Notes: generated from the sequence alone by a model not told the origin. Shown: positions 1 to 9,531, counted from the first letter of the stretch. The stretch: 64,000 nt of DNA from Blautia hansenii (GCF_013304445.1 NZ_JAAITA010000006.1:62001-126000); one strand, 5' to 3'. Translations and numbers: made by a program.

Positions 1-585
1 ACAAAGTATAACATGGGAAATGAGGGACAGTATGCCATGGTTTCCAATCTGCTTTCCGTGGCTCAGATTGTAACCATGTTCTTTACGCCGCTTCTGATGA
101 AAAAGGTAAGCAAGAGAAATGTATTTCTTCTTGGAATGGCAATTTCTACCATTGGTTTTCTTATGGCAGGTGTGAGTACGGATTATGTCATTATCTGTGT
201 ATCCTCGGTTGTAAAAGGAATTGGTTTTGGCTGTGGAGGTGCAACGATGTTTGGCTGTCTGCAGGATGCCATTACTTACGGGGAGTGGTATAATGGATAT
301 GGAACCGCCGGTATGGGAAATGCAGCTTCCTCCTTCTGTATGAAGGTAGGTTCCGGTGTAGGTACGGCAGCTCTTGGCTGGATTTTGAATGCCGGAGGGT
401 TTGATGCAGCGAAAGATGTGCAGAGCGCATCTTCCCTGCACGCGGTTACCACAGCGTTTGTGTGGGTTCCCATTGTAACTTCTGTTATCTGTGTGGTCTG
501 TATGCTGCTGTTTGATTTGGACAAACATTATGACCAGGCTGTGGCAGATTTGGCACAGGGGAAATCCAGAATCCATCAGAAATAG
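1..585 (+). CDS. GPH-family sugar:cation symporter, C-terminal part
   Basis: The open frame enters from the left edge, so this is the last 194 residues of a longer membrane protein (family length about 450). About five hydrophobic segments are visible. The stretch around DAITYGEWYNGYGTAG followed by a Ser/Phe-rich helix and a KVGSG motif matches the conserved C-terminal half of glycoside-pentoside-hexuronide (MelB-like) symporters, which import glycosides with Na+ or H+. It ends 23 bases before a GH42 beta-galactosidase, so the pair probably imports and cleaves a galactoside. The substrate cannot be read from this part. Confidence 0.85.
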   Translation, partial: TKYNMGNEGQYAMVSNLLSVAQIVTMFFTPLLMKKVSKRNVFLLGMAISTIGFLMAGVSTDYVIICVSSVVKGIGFGCGGATMFGCLQDAITYGEWYNGYGTAGMGNAASSFCMKVGSGVGTAALGWILNAGGFDAAKDVQSASSLHAVTTAFVWVPIVTSVICVVCMLLFDLDKHYDQAVADLAQGKSRIHQK

Positions 586-608
586 AATACGAGTAGGAGA
601 GAAGTTTG

Positions 609-2606
609 ATGAAAGAGGAATTGCTGTTTGGTGCGGCTTATTATGCGGAATATATGCCATATGAGAGAATTGACCGGGATATGGAAATGATGAAGCAGGC
701 AGGTATGAATGTTCTGCGTATTGCAGAATCCACCTGGAGTACGCTGGAACCTCATGACAATGTATTTGATTTTTCTTTTCTTGATAAGGTGCTTGAGGCC
801 GCAGAGCGAGAAAACCTTTCCGTCATTGTGGGAACGCCTACTTATGCTGTTCCTGCCTGGCTGGTAAAGAAAGACCCGGCGGTGCTGGCGGTTACAAAGG
901 AAAGACAGGAATTATACGGCAGACGGCAGAACATGGACATTATGAATGAGACTTTCCGTTTCCATGCAGAACGGGTGATCCGGAAATTACTGGAGCATAC
1001 CGCAGGCAGACGCTGTGTCATAGGATTTCAGATTGACAATGAAACCAAGCATTACGGTACGGCATCTCCCGGGGTACAGGCGCTTTTTGTGGAATATTTG
1101 AAAGAAACTTTCGGGACAACGGGGAAACTGAATGAAACCTTCGGGCTGGCGTACTGGAGCAATTCTGTTCATTCCTGGGAAGATTTTCCGGATATGAGAG
1201 GCTGTATCAACGGCGGCCTGGCCAGTGAATTTGAAAAGTTCCAGAGAAAACTGGCGGCAGAGTATTTAAGCTGGCAGGCGGACCTTGTAAGAGCCTATAA
1301 ACGGGAAGACCAGTTTATCACCCACAATCTGGATTTTGAATGGAAGAAATTCGGTGCGGATATTGCCCAGGATGGATACTCTTATGGAGTGCAGCCGGAT
1401 ATCAACCACTATGAGGCAGCAAAGTGCCTGACGATTGCGGGCACTGATATTTATCATCCTACACAGGATTTTCTTACAGGGGCGGAGATTGCCTTTGGAG
1501 GAGATGAAATACGCAGCCTTAAGCAGGAAAATTACTTTGTGCTGGAGTGCCAGGCCCAGGCTTTTAAATATTGGACGCCTTATCCGGGACAGCTTCGTCT
1601 TCAGGCATACAGCCATCTGGCCAGTGGCGCTAAAGGGCTGATGTACTGGAACTGGCATTCCATTCACAATGGATATGAAACTTATTGGAAAGGGCTTTTG
1701 AGCCACGATTTGGATACCAATCCCACTTATGAGGAAGCCTGTGTCTTTGGCAGAGAATGGAAAAATCTGGGAAAGAAGCTTATCGGGCTAAAGAAAAAAA
1801 ACAGAATTGCCCTTTTGGTGGATAATCAGTGTCTGACTGCCATGAAGTGGTTTCCTATTGACAGGGATTTAAGCTATAATGATGTAGTGCGCTGGGCTTA
1901 CGACAGCCTTTATGAGATGAATCTGGAGTGCGATGTGGTGGATGTGCAGGCCGTAGACATGAGTCGGTACGACATGATTGTAACGCCTGCCCTGTACAGC
2001 GCAAAAGAATCTCTTTTGCAGCAGCTGGAAGAGTTTGTTGCCCGGGGCGGTGTGCTGGTAAGCACGTTCAAATCCTTTGTATGCAATGAATATTTAAGTG
2101 TGTACTGCGATAAACAGCCACACAGGCTGCACCGGTGTTTCGGTATGAGTTACAACCAGTTTACCGAGCCTGGAACAGCGGCTTTAAAAGGGCAGAAGGT
2201 GCAGTATTTTGCCGAACTTTTAAAGACGGAGGGTGCAGAAAGTCTGGGGAATTACGAACATAAATACTGGGGAAAATATGCGGGAATTACCTGCAATGAT
2301 TATGGAAAAGGCAGAGCCTATTATATTGGCTGCTTTACGGAGAAAGGGATTTTAAAAGAAATTTATGCCCAGGCAGGAAGAGATGCCGGTATGGAACTTC
2401 CCTTGTCAGTCTGGCCAGTCGTGTTCAGAAGCGGAGAAAATGCAGAGGGGCATATGCTGCATTATGTGCTGAATTACAGTGAAAATCAGCAGGAGGTTTT
2501 GAATCCTTACAAAAGGGTAAGGGATTTGCTTTCAGACAAGGTGTATGAACCGGGAGAGAAGATTCTGCTGATGGACTGGAATCTGGCAATTTTGGAAGAA
2601 ATTTAA
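609..2606 (+). CDS. GH42 beta-galactosidase
   Basis: A 665-residue cytoplasmic beta-galactosidase of glycoside hydrolase family 42, which removes terminal beta-galactose from small galactosides. The N-terminal barrel starts at FGAAYYAEYMP. The acid/base Glu lies in QIDNE near residue 145 and the nucleophile Glu in YFVLECQ near residue 313. The motif GLMYWNWHSIHNG near 345 is typical, and a trimerisation-type domain with YDMIVTPALY follows. Length matches the family. I chose ATG 609 rather than TTG 606 because AGGAG at 595-599 sits 9 bases upstream of it. There is no signal peptide. It forms an operon with the GPH symporter. The natural substrate (lactose, galactan oligosaccharides or host glycans) is open. 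Confidence 0.93.
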   Translation: MKEELLFGAAYYAEYMPYERIDRDMEMMKQAGMNVLRIAESTWSTLEPHDNVFDFSFLDKVLEAAERENLSVIVGTPTYAVPAWLVKKDPAVLAVTKERQELYGRRQNMDIMNETFRFHAERVIRKLLEHTAGRRCVIGFQIDNETKHYGTASPGVQALFVEYLKETFGTTGKLNETFGLAYWSNSVHSWEDFPDMRGCINGGLASEFEKFQRKLAAEYLSWQADLVRAYKREDQFITHNLDFEWKKFGADIAQDGYSYGVQPDINHYEAAKCLTIAGTDIYHPTQDFLTGAEIAFGGDEIRSLKQENYFVLECQAQAFKYWTPYPGQLRLQAYSHLASGAKGLMYWNWHSIHNGYETYWKGLLSHDLDTNPTYEEACVFGREWKNLGKKLIGLKKKNRIALLVDNQCLTAMKWFPIDRDLSYNDVVRWAYDSLYEMNLECDVVDVQAVDMSRYDMIVTPALYSAKESLLQQLEEFVARGGVLVSTFKSFVCNEYLSVYCDKQPHRLHRCFGMSYNQFTEPGTAALKGQKVQYFAELLKTEGAESLGNYEHKYWGKYAGITCNDYGKGRAYYIGCFTEKGILKEIYAQAGRDAGMELPLSVWPVVFRSGENAEGHMLHYVLNYSENQQEVLNPYKRVRDLLSDKVYEPGEKILLMDWNLAILEEI

Positions 2607-2630
2607 AGCGTTATTTGGAACAAAAAATAA

Positions 2631-2665
2631 GAACAGGCAGGAGCAGGAAGTGCTTCTGCCTGTTC
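2631..2665 (-). terminator. Rho-independent terminator of the HicB-like gene
   Basis: A 15-base stem (2631-2645 with 2651-2665, one G-T pair) and a 5-base loop. Read on the minus strand it is followed by TTATTTTTTG, a good U-tract for the gene ending at 2695. On the plus strand the T-run is weak, but the stem may also stop the convergent GH42 transcript. Confidence 0.75.
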
Positions 2666-2694
2666 TGAGCATCTCTCATAAAGCAAAGTCTGCT

Positions 2695-2973
2695 TTATTC
2701 ATCCCAACCTTCATAAAACCGGATATTTACGGAAATATTTCTTACAATATCCCCTTCCTGTAAATCCATATCACTTTCGTCCGATACAGAGGGGAGGCTG
2801 CAGTCCTCTTCGGAGAGTTCCAGGCTCAGCCAGTCGTAGGCAGCCTCGTTGGCATTATCTACGGCATCTTCCAAAGTGTCGCCTTTGGCATAGCAGCATT
2901 CCAAATCCGGAAAGTGGCCTTCATATGTTCCGTCTTCTGCTTTGCGGAAAACCGCAGGATATATAAATTTCAT
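2695..2973 (-). CDS. HicB-like protein (orphan antitoxin-type fold)
   Basis: A 92-residue protein beginning MKFIYPAVFRKAEDG and continuing GHFPDLECCYAKGDTLEDA. This is the HicB_like antitoxin fold, a degraded RNase H-like domain that in hicAB modules neutralises the HicA mRNA interferase. The start at 2973 has AAAGGAG just upstream; the longer open frame to 3093 has no such support. No HicA-like gene lies on either side and there is no DNA-binding tail, so this is an orphan. Stand-alone HicB-like proteins are common in Lachnospiraceae and their role is not established. It may be an antitoxin remnant or a protein of unrelated function. Confidence 0.75.
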   Translation of the reverse strand: MKFIYPAVFRKAEDGTYEGHFPDLECCYAKGDTLEDAVDNANEAAYDWLSLELSEEDCSLPSVSDESDMDLQEGDIVRNISVNIRFYEGWDE

Positions 2974-3098
2974 AGGGAAACTCCTTTCTGGGTATTCTGA
3001 ATTTATAATATTGGCTTCTTTAGGGAGTATATAACAAAATTCCGGGAGGGACAAGTAAAATGTGGGGATAAGGTATATCTGTGAAATGTACATACAGG

Positions 3099-3127
3099 CT
3101 GAAAGAGACGCGGAATTATGGTATAAT
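3099..3127 (+). promoter_or_regulatory. Promoter of the broken AlbA/ATPase gene
   Basis: CTGAAA at 3099-3104 and a perfect TATAAT at 3122-3127 with a 17-base spacer. It lies 29 bases before the ATG at 3157. The -35 is weak (4 of 6). Confidence 0.5.
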
Positions 3128-3156
3128 GCAAATAAAAAATTGGAAAGGAAGAAAAT

Positions 3157-4084
3157 ATGGATTCAAAGGATATCAAAGCAATATTGGGAATAGGTGAGAC
3201 CGTTGCAGTGGAATTTAAACGCTGCGGAAATGGCATTGAAAGTGATGTCTATGAGACTGTATACAATGGACCGGGTAACAGGAGAACAGGGATTCAATCT
3301 GGCTGCAGTTATGCTTTTGGGATATGATGATGTGATTTTAGATATAGTTCCAACCTATATGACAGACGCATTGCTTCGGCGCATAAATGTAGACCGTTAT
3401 GATGATAGAGAAATTGTACAGACAAATTTGATAGAAAGCTATGAACGATTGATGGAATTTGGACACAAGCATTTACCGGATAAATTTTTTCTGGAAGATG
3501 ACCAGAGAAAGAGCCTGAGAAATATTATTACTCGAGAAATGATTGCAAATACATTGATTCACCGTGAATATACAAGTTCTTATCAGGCAAAATTTGTCAT
3601 AGAGAATGAACGTATGTATGTAGAAAATGCAAACCGGGCTTTGCAGCAGGCAGTTCTGACGCCGGATAATATGGAACCACTGCCTAAAAATCCAATCATA
3701 GCGTCGTTTTTTAGAAATATCGGATATGCAGATCAACTTGGTTCGGGGGTGCGGAATTTGTTTAAGTATAGTAAATTCTACTCTGGTGATGACCCGAAGT
3801 TTATGGAGGGAGATATTTTTAGAATTATTGTACCATTAAATGAAAGAAAGACGAAAGAAACTATTACCCAATCGGCCACCCAGTCCACCCAATCAGATGA
3901 GATAAAGCCGGTTCAGAGAATCATTGAAATCATAGAACAGAATCCACTTCTTTCTCAAAAGCAAATGGCTGAAAAATTATCTTTAAATCAAAATACACTG
4001 AAATATTATATTAAAAAGATGCGGGAAAAAGGAATTATTGAAAGAGTTGGTTCCAGCCGAAAAGGAAAGTGGGTTGTTAAATAA
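3157..4084 (+). pseudogene. AlbA_2/ATPase transcriptional regulator, internal deletion with frameshift
   Basis: Two pieces of one protein are present in different frames. From ATG 3157 the first frame reads MDSKDIKAILGIGETVAVEFK and on to VYETV, the start of an AlbA_2 (schlafen-like, 'divergent AAA-4') domain, then runs into a stop near 3322. The second frame carries the C-terminal part from about 3265 to 4084: FNLAAVMLLGYDDV, a DALLRRINVDRYDDRE segment, the ATP-binding-like IITREMIANTLIHREY, GSGVRNLFKY, and a winged-helix tail. In intact relatives roughly 140-150 residues separate these pieces, so a deletion near 3258-3275 removed the domain core and shifted frame. The remaining C-terminal frame could in theory still be translated from a GTG at 3194. 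Intact members act as ATP-binding regulators often labelled RecG-like. Confidence 0.85.
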
Positions 4085-4168
4085 CGGAAAAATGAATCTT
4101 TCTTTACACAACTCGGTATTTCGTGATAGTATGAATTGGAATCAGGAAAGAAAAGGAGGAATCCCTAT

Positions 4169-4930
4169 ATGGGTTCTTACGAAAGTTTTGCCAGGGTATA
4201 TGATTTGTTTATGGACAATATACCCTATGACGAATGGTGCAGTTACCTGATAGAACTGCTGAAAGAATACGGCATAGAGGACGGTCTGGTTCTGGAGCTG
4301 GGCTGCGGTACCGGAAATGTAACAGAACGGCTGTTCAATGCGGGATATGATATGATCGGTGTAGACAATTCCATGGACATGCTGGAAATTGCCATGGAAA
4401 AGAAAGAAGAGAACAAAAAGGACATTCTGTATCTTCTGCAGGATATGCGGGAGTTTGAACTTTATGGGACAGTTCGGGCGGTGGTGTCTATTTGTGACAG
4501 TATGAATTATATCACAGAGGAAGAAGACCTCTTAGAGGTGTTCCGCCTGGTTAATAATTATCTGGACCCCGGTGGAATCTTCCTATTTGATATGAATACA
4601 AAGTATAAGTATGCGGAGATTCTGGGGGATAATACAATAGCAGAGAACCGGGAGGACGCCAGCTTTATCTGGGATAACTATTATGATGAGGAAGAGCAGA
4701 TAAATGAATATGATTTGGCGTTGTTTATTCCCGAAGACTGTCAGGGTGAGCTGCTTTACCGGAAATATGAGGAAACTCATTATCAGAGAGCATATGAGCT
4801 GGAAACCGTGAAGCGGCTTCTGGAAGAAGCGGGTATGGAGTTTCTTGCTGTGTATGACGCATTTACACGGGAAGAGCCAAAGGCAGACAGCCAGAGAGTT
4901 TACATGATAGCCAGAGAAAAAGGAAAATAA
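4169..4930 (+). CDS. Class I SAM-dependent methyltransferase
   Basis: A 253-residue soluble methyltransferase. The SAM-binding motif I is VLELGCGTGN at about residues 38-47, followed by MIGVDNSMDML (motif II) and FDMNTKYKY after the sixth strand, the Methyltransf_25 layout. The start at 4169 (MGSYESFARVYD) is preceded by AGGAGG at 4154-4159; the open frame extends upstream but without a binding site. The acceptor substrate is unknown. It sits 16 bases before hslO and is probably co-transcribed with it. The immediate upstream neighbour is a pseudogene, so transcription may begin in 4085-4168. Confidence 0.85.
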   Translation: MGSYESFARVYDLFMDNIPYDEWCSYLIELLKEYGIEDGLVLELGCGTGNVTERLFNAGYDMIGVDNSMDMLEIAMEKKEENKKDILYLLQDMREFELYGTVRAVVSICDSMNYITEEEDLLEVFRLVNNYLDPGGIFLFDMNTKYKYAEILGDNTIAENREDASFIWDNYYDEEEQINEYDLALFIPEDCQGELLYRKYEETHYQRAYELETVKRLLEEAGMEFLAVYDAFTREEPKADSQRVYMIAREKGK

Positions 4931-4946
4931 AACAGGGAGAGACAAA

Positions 4947-5828
4947 ATGAGAGATTATATAGTAAGAGCAACTGCAGCAAACAGTCAGATTCGGGCCTTT
5001 GCTGCGACAACCAGAGATTTAGTGGAATATGCCAGAGCTGCACATAACACAAGCCCGGTAGCTACAGCAGCGCTGGGACGTCTTTTGACAGGGGGCGCTA
5101 TGATGGGCGTTATGATGAAGGGGGAGAAAGACCTTCTGACTTTACAGGTAAAAGCAGGCGGCCCTTTAAACGGCATGACTGTTACTGCAGATTCCAGAGG
5201 AAACGTCAAGGGATATGTGGGAAATCCAAACGTGGTACTGCATGCCAATGACAAAGGAAAATTAGATGTAGCAGGCGCTGTAGGCGTGGGATTTATGAAC
5301 GTCATTAAGGATATGGGGCTGAAAGAGCCTTACATGGGACAGACCGTGCTGCAGACCAGTGAAATTGCGGAGGATTTGACGTATTACTTTGCTACCAGTG
5401 AGCAGGTGCCGTCTTCTGTAGGACTGGGGGTTTTAATGGAAAAGGACAATACCGTGAAACAGGCCGGAGGCTTTATCATTCAGCTTATGCCTTTTACAGA
5501 AGAATCCGTTATCAGCCAGTTGGAAGAGAATCTGAAAAACGTAACGTCTGTTACTGCGCTTCTGGAAGAGGGCCACACACCGGAAAGCCTTCTGGAGACT
5601 CTTTTAAAAGGCTTTGACATAGAATTTACAGAAAAAATTCCTACACAGTTTTACTGCAACTGTTCCAAAGAGCGGGTAGAGAGAGCTTTAATCAGTGTAG
5701 GCAAAAAGGACATTCAGGAGATGATTGACGACGGAAAAGAAATTGAGATGAATTGTCATTTCTGCAATAAAAATTATATTTTTACCGTGGACGAATTGAA
5801 AAGAATTCTGAAAGAATGTAAAAGATAA
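4947..5828 (+). CDS. hslO: Hsp33 redox-regulated chaperone
   Basis: A 293-residue cytoplasmic holdase that is activated by oxidation. The N-terminal chaperone domain starts MRDYIVRATAANSQIRAFAA and contains GGPLNGMTV and GYVGNP. The C-terminal redox switch has the zinc-binding cysteines as CNC at 237-239 and CHFC at 270-273, the standard CXC/CXXC set. Length matches the family. It follows the methyltransferase by 16 bases and precedes nadE by 47. Known role: when peroxide or unfolding conditions oxidise the cysteines, zinc is released and unfolded proteins are held. Confidence 0.96.
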   Translation: MRDYIVRATAANSQIRAFAATTRDLVEYARAAHNTSPVATAALGRLLTGGAMMGVMMKGEKDLLTLQVKAGGPLNGMTVTADSRGNVKGYVGNPNVVLHANDKGKLDVAGAVGVGFMNVIKDMGLKEPYMGQTVLQTSEIAEDLTYYFATSEQVPSSVGLGVLMEKDNTVKQAGGFIIQLMPFTEESVISQLEENLKNVTSVTALLEEGHTPESLLETLLKGFDIEFTEKIPTQFYCNCSKERVERALISVGKKDIQEMIDDGKEIEMNCHFCNKNYIFTVDELKRILKECKR

Positions 5829-5875
5829 GGGCATAGAAGGATAGAAGTAAAAAAGCAGGAAAGGTTTGGTGCAAA

Positions 5876-7786
5876 ATGAAAGACGGATTCATAAAAGTGG
5901 CAGCCGCAACACCGGATATTCAGGTGGCAGACTGTGTTCACAACACCCGGGAAATTGTAAAAAAAGCAAAAGAAATGAGCCGGGAGGGCGCCCGTATTCT
6001 GGTGTTCCCGGAACTTTGTATTACGGGGTATACCTGCCAGGATTTATTTCAGCAGGATACTCTTCTGGAATCTGCCAAAGAGCAGCTTTTAAAGGCAGCA
6101 GAGGAACTGAAAGAGGTTCCGGGACTGATTTTTGTGGGTCTGCCTCTGGAATTTCATGGGAAGCTGTACAATACCGCAGCGGTGTTAAGCGGCGGTGAGA
6201 TTCTGGGAATTGTGCCAAAGCAGTATTTGCCCAATTACGGAGAATTCTATGAAGCCCGTCATTTTGTCTCCGGAGGAGAGATTCTGGACTATATTCCTAT
6301 GGGAAAGGGAAAAGTTCCCTTCGGCAGCAGACTGCTTTTTACCTGTGAGGAAATGCCGGGACTTACGGTGGCAGCGGAAATCTGTGAGGATTTGTGGGCG
6401 CCCTGTCCTCCAAGCGTAGGACACGCCATGGCAGGAGCCAATGTGGTGGTGAACCTGTCGGCCAGCGATGAAACAGTGGGAAAAACAGAATACAGGAGAA
6501 GTCTGGTAAAGGGACAGTCGGCAAGACTTTTGTGCGCTTACATTTATGCCACAGCAGGAAACGGAGAGTCCACTCAGGACTTGGTTTTCGGCGGACAGAA
6601 TCTTATCTGTGAAAACGGCAGTCTTCTGGCAGAGGCGCCGCTGTTTGCCAATGAAACGATTTACGGAGTTCTGGATATTCAGAAGCTGAAAGGGGAGAGA
6701 AGACGGATTTCCACCTGGCAGCAGGAAATGGATGGCTCTTATCTCAAGATTTCTTTTCACCTTCCGAAAGAGGAAACACTGCTTACCAACTGCTTTGAGC
6801 AGAATCCTTTTGTACCGGGAAATCCGGAAAAGAGAGCGGAAAGGTGCAATGAAATTTTGAATATTCAGGCTATGGGACTGAAAAAGAGAATGGAACACAC
6901 CCATTGCAAGACAGCGGTTTTGGGAATTTCCGGCGGTCTGGATTCTACCCTGGCCCTTCTGGTGACAGCCAGAGCTATGGATTTGCTGGGCATGGACAGA
7001 AAGCAGATTGTGGCGGTTACCATGCCCTGCTTCGGAACGACGGACAGAACGTATACCAATGCCTGCGAACTGACCAGACGTCTGGGGGCGGAACTTCTGG
7101 AAGTGGACATTAAAAAGGCAGTTCTGCAGCATTTTGAAGATATTGGGCAGGACCCACAGGTGCATGACGTGACATTTGAAAATGCACAGGCCAGAGAGCG
7201 GACACAGGTGATTATGGATATTGCCAACCAGCGGGGCGGCATGGTTATCGGTACCGGAGATTTGTCAGAACTGGCCCTTGGCTGGGCAACGTATAACGGA
7301 GACCACATGTCTATGTATGGAGTCAATGGTTCGGTGCCGAAAACTCTGGTGCGCTATCTGGTGCGCTATTATGCGGAAACCTGTGGGGAAGAAAAGCTGG
7401 CGCAAATCCTTATGGACGTGCTGGATACTCCGGTAAGCCCGGAACTTCTGCCACCTGAGGACGGTGTGATTTCCCAGAAAACAGAAGATTTGGTAGGACC
7501 GTATGAATTACATGACTTTTTCCTCTATTATATGCTGCGGTTCCATTTTTCGCCGTCCAAGATTTACAGAATGGCGAAAGCGACTTTTGAAGGTGCGTAT
7601 GACGAGGAAACGATTTTAAAATGGCTGAAGAAGTTTTACTGGAGATTTTTCTCTCAACAGTTTAAGCGTTCCTGTCTTCCGGATGGACCGAAAGTGGGCA
7701 GCGTGGCGGTATCGCCCCGCGGGGATTTGCGTATGCCAAGCGATGCCTGCGTGACGGTGTGGATGAAGGAAATAGAAAAGTTATAA
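5876..7786 (+). CDS. nadE: Glutamine-dependent NAD(+) synthetase
   Basis: A 636-residue two-domain enzyme making NAD from deamido-NAD, ATP and glutamine. The N-terminal nitrilase-type glutaminase domain shows its catalytic triad: Glu46 (FPELC), Lys115 (VPKQYLPNYGEFYE) and Cys170 (AAEICEDLW). The C-terminal synthetase domain has the pyrophosphatase loop GISGGLDSTLALL near residue 350 and the GTGDLSELALGW motif near 460. Length is standard for the eukaryote-like bifunctional form. A purine-rich CAGGAAAGG lies upstream of ATG 5876. It ends the hslO group; an oxidoreductase gene follows after 37 bases. Confidence 0.95.
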   Translation: MKDGFIKVAAATPDIQVADCVHNTREIVKKAKEMSREGARILVFPELCITGYTCQDLFQQDTLLESAKEQLLKAAEELKEVPGLIFVGLPLEFHGKLYNTAAVLSGGEILGIVPKQYLPNYGEFYEARHFVSGGEILDYIPMGKGKVPFGSRLLFTCEEMPGLTVAAEICEDLWAPCPPSVGHAMAGANVVVNLSASDETVGKTEYRRSLVKGQSARLLCAYIYATAGNGESTQDLVFGGQNLICENGSLLAEAPLFANETIYGVLDIQKLKGERRRISTWQQEMDGSYLKISFHLPKEETLLTNCFEQNPFVPGNPEKRAERCNEILNIQAMGLKKRMEHTHCKTAVLGISGGLDSTLALLVTARAMDLLGMDRKQIVAVTMPCFGTTDRTYTNACELTRRLGAELLEVDIKKAVLQHFEDIGQDPQVHDVTFENAQARERTQVIMDIANQRGGMVIGTGDLSELALGWATYNGDHMSMYGVNGSVPKTLVRYLVRYYAETCGEEKLAQILMDVLDTPVSPELLPPEDGVISQKTEDLVGPYELHDFFLYYMLRFHFSPSKIYRMAKATFEGAYDEETILKWLKKFYWRFFSQQFKRSCLPDGPKVGSVAVSPRGDLRMPSDACVTVWMKEIEKL

Positions 7787-7823
7787 GAACGTATTTGGTG
7801 GGATTTTACGGGAGGTTTGGATT

Positions 7824-8804
7824 ATGGAAAAACTGAGAGTCGGTATTTTAAGTACCGGAAATATTGCTGCCACAATGGCAGGAACTGTCAAACAGATGAA
7901 AGAGGCCCGGGTGTGTGCCGTTGCGTCGAGAAATCTGGAAAAGGCAGAGAAATTTGCGGAAAGATTTGAAATTCCGAAAGCCTACGGTTCTTATGAAGAA
8001 CTGGCAAAAGATGAGGAACTTGACGTGGTCTATGTGGCAACGCCCATGTCAGAGCATTATGAAAATGTAAAAATGCTGCTGAACCATGGCAGAAACGTGC
8101 TTTGTGAAAAATCTTTTGCGTTGAATAAAAAACAGGCAGAGGAAATGATTCACCTGGCAGAAGAAAAAGGTCTTCTTTTGACAGAAGCCATCTGGGTGCG
8201 GTATATGCCTATGTGGAAAACACTAAGGCAGGTGCTGGATTGTGGAATGATCGGCGAGCCTATGACAGCTACCGCCAATCTCTGCTATCTCATAGACCAG
8301 GTGCCGCGGCTTATGGAATTGAAGCTGGGCGGCGGCGCACTTTTGGACGTAGGTGTGTATGTCCTGAACTTTGCCTCTTTGGTATTTGGAAATGAGATAG
8401 AAAGTATCACTGCAAAGGCATTGATGACAGAGGGTGGAGTGGACGCGCAAAACAGCATTACGCTCACCTATCCGGGACAGAAAATGGCAGTGCTGAACAG
8501 TTCTCTTCGTGTGATTTCCGACAGAAAAGGCGTGATTTACGGCACAAAGGGATATGTGATTGTAGAGAATATCAACAATTTTGAGTCCATTGCCGTGTAT
8601 AACCGGGACAGGGAGCAGGTGGCATTTTATGAACAGCCGTCTCAGATTTCAGGTTATGAATATGAGGTGCTGGCCTGCAAAGAAGCGTTGGAAAAGGGAT
8701 GGAAGGAATGTCCGGATATGCCTCATGCAGAGACCCTTCGGATTATGGCACAGATGGATGCCATCCGCGAAGGATGGGGGATGAAATACCCCCAGGAAAG
8801 ATAG
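7824..8804 (+). CDS. Gfo/Idh/MocA-family oxidoreductase
   Basis: A 326-residue NAD(P)-dependent oxidoreductase. The Rossmann start is RVGILSTGNIAATMAGT, followed by AVASRNLEKAEKFAERF. The family EK-type motif appears as GRNVLCEKSFALN near residues 90-100, and the C-terminal sheet domain has GGGALLDVGVYVLNF near 167. Proteins of this type act on sugars, inositols or dihydrodiols; the substrate here cannot be told. A strong terminator follows at 8841, so it is the last gene of its unit. Confidence 0.9.
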   Translation: MEKLRVGILSTGNIAATMAGTVKQMKEARVCAVASRNLEKAEKFAERFEIPKAYGSYEELAKDEELDVVYVATPMSEHYENVKMLLNHGRNVLCEKSFALNKKQAEEMIHLAEEKGLLLTEAIWVRYMPMWKTLRQVLDCGMIGEPMTATANLCYLIDQVPRLMELKLGGGALLDVGVYVLNFASLVFGNEIESITAKALMTEGGVDAQNSITLTYPGQKMAVLNSSLRVISDRKGVIYGTKGYVIVENINNFESIAVYNRDREQVAFYEQPSQISGYEYEVLACKEALEKGWKECPDMPHAETLRIMAQMDAIREGWGMKYPQER

Positions 8805-8840
8805 AAAGATACCAGGAATTATGCGATTACAGTAAAAGAA

Positions 8841-8910
8841 AAACTGCCCCATAAAGTCTGCGGAACACTTACCAATTTCCGCAGCGGCTTCATGGGGCAG
8901 TTTTTTATTT
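8841..8910. terminator. Bidirectional terminator between convergent genes
   Basis: An outer 12-base perfect stem (8841-8852 with 8892-8903) encloses a second stem (TGCGGAA with TTCCGCA). Plus-strand reading ends in TTTTTTATTTT; minus-strand reading also ends in a T-rich run. It serves the oxidoreductase and the convergent gene at 8905, whose last codons it overlaps. Confidence 0.9.
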
Positions 8911-9336
8911 TCGCGCCTTTTCAAGTGCCTTCTCAATGGCATCTAACAACATCATGGAGGTATATTTGTTTTCCTCTGTATATGTGATGTTTTCCGTGGA
9001 CTGTGTCTGGCAAATCTGTTCAGAAAGCGCGTCCAGGGCCGGCTGCATCAGGGGATACATAGCAGTGGTGGTTTCGCTTAGATTTACAAGAGAAATGGCA
9101 TTGATGTGATTTTCGTCCACCGTAACCTCCACATCAAAGGTATTGTCGTTGAGTGTAATGGGGCTTGCATAGACACCGGCGTGATAGACGGCTTTGGCAC
9201 TGGCGGTATCTGCGTCCCTGCTCTTCCCAAACATCATAAAGAGTACCACAGCCAGTACAATAGCCAGTACCACAAAAATACCTGTATAAATGACTTCTTT
9301 CATATGTAACACAACAATTTTGGTTTTTGAGCTCAT
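8905..9336 (-). CDS. Membrane-anchored FMN-binding-domain-like protein
   Basis: A 143-residue protein with one membrane helix at about residues 16-36 and a small extracytoplasmic domain. The domain pattern VYHAGVYASPI, VEVTVDENHINAISL and a C-terminal YTSMMLLDAIEKALEKA resembles the FMN_bind fold, which carries covalently bound flavin. The usual SGAT-type flavinylation motif is not seen; the matching place reads TEENKYTS. Flavin binding is therefore doubtful. GCAGGAGGTGCAG precedes ATG 9336. It is transcribed alone. Function unknown. Confidence 0.6.
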   Translation of the reverse strand: MSSKTKIVVLHMKEVIYTGIFVVLAIVLAVVLFMMFGKSRDADTASAKAVYHAGVYASPITLNDNTFDVEVTVDENHINAISLVNLSETTTAMYPLMQPALDALSEQICQTQSTENITYTEENKYTSMMLLDAIEKALEKARK

Positions 9337-9531
9337 GGCTGCACCTCCTGCATTCCTTTTTATAACATATTACCGGGTAAGGGAAAATATGCCTGTGTAT
9401 TTGCACATCTACATTTAACAATACACGGATTGGCATTTAAAATGGGGTATGTTATTATGAAAAGGAACAGAAATGCCAAGGAGACATTCCATGAAAGAAT
9501 TGAAAATGAGAGAGAAACAGGAGAACAGATG

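Noticed and set aside
6185-7165. A 326-codon open frame antisense to nadE
   Set aside because: Low-complexity His/Gln/Phe composition typical of an antisense shadow, opposite conserved catalytic motifs of nadE.
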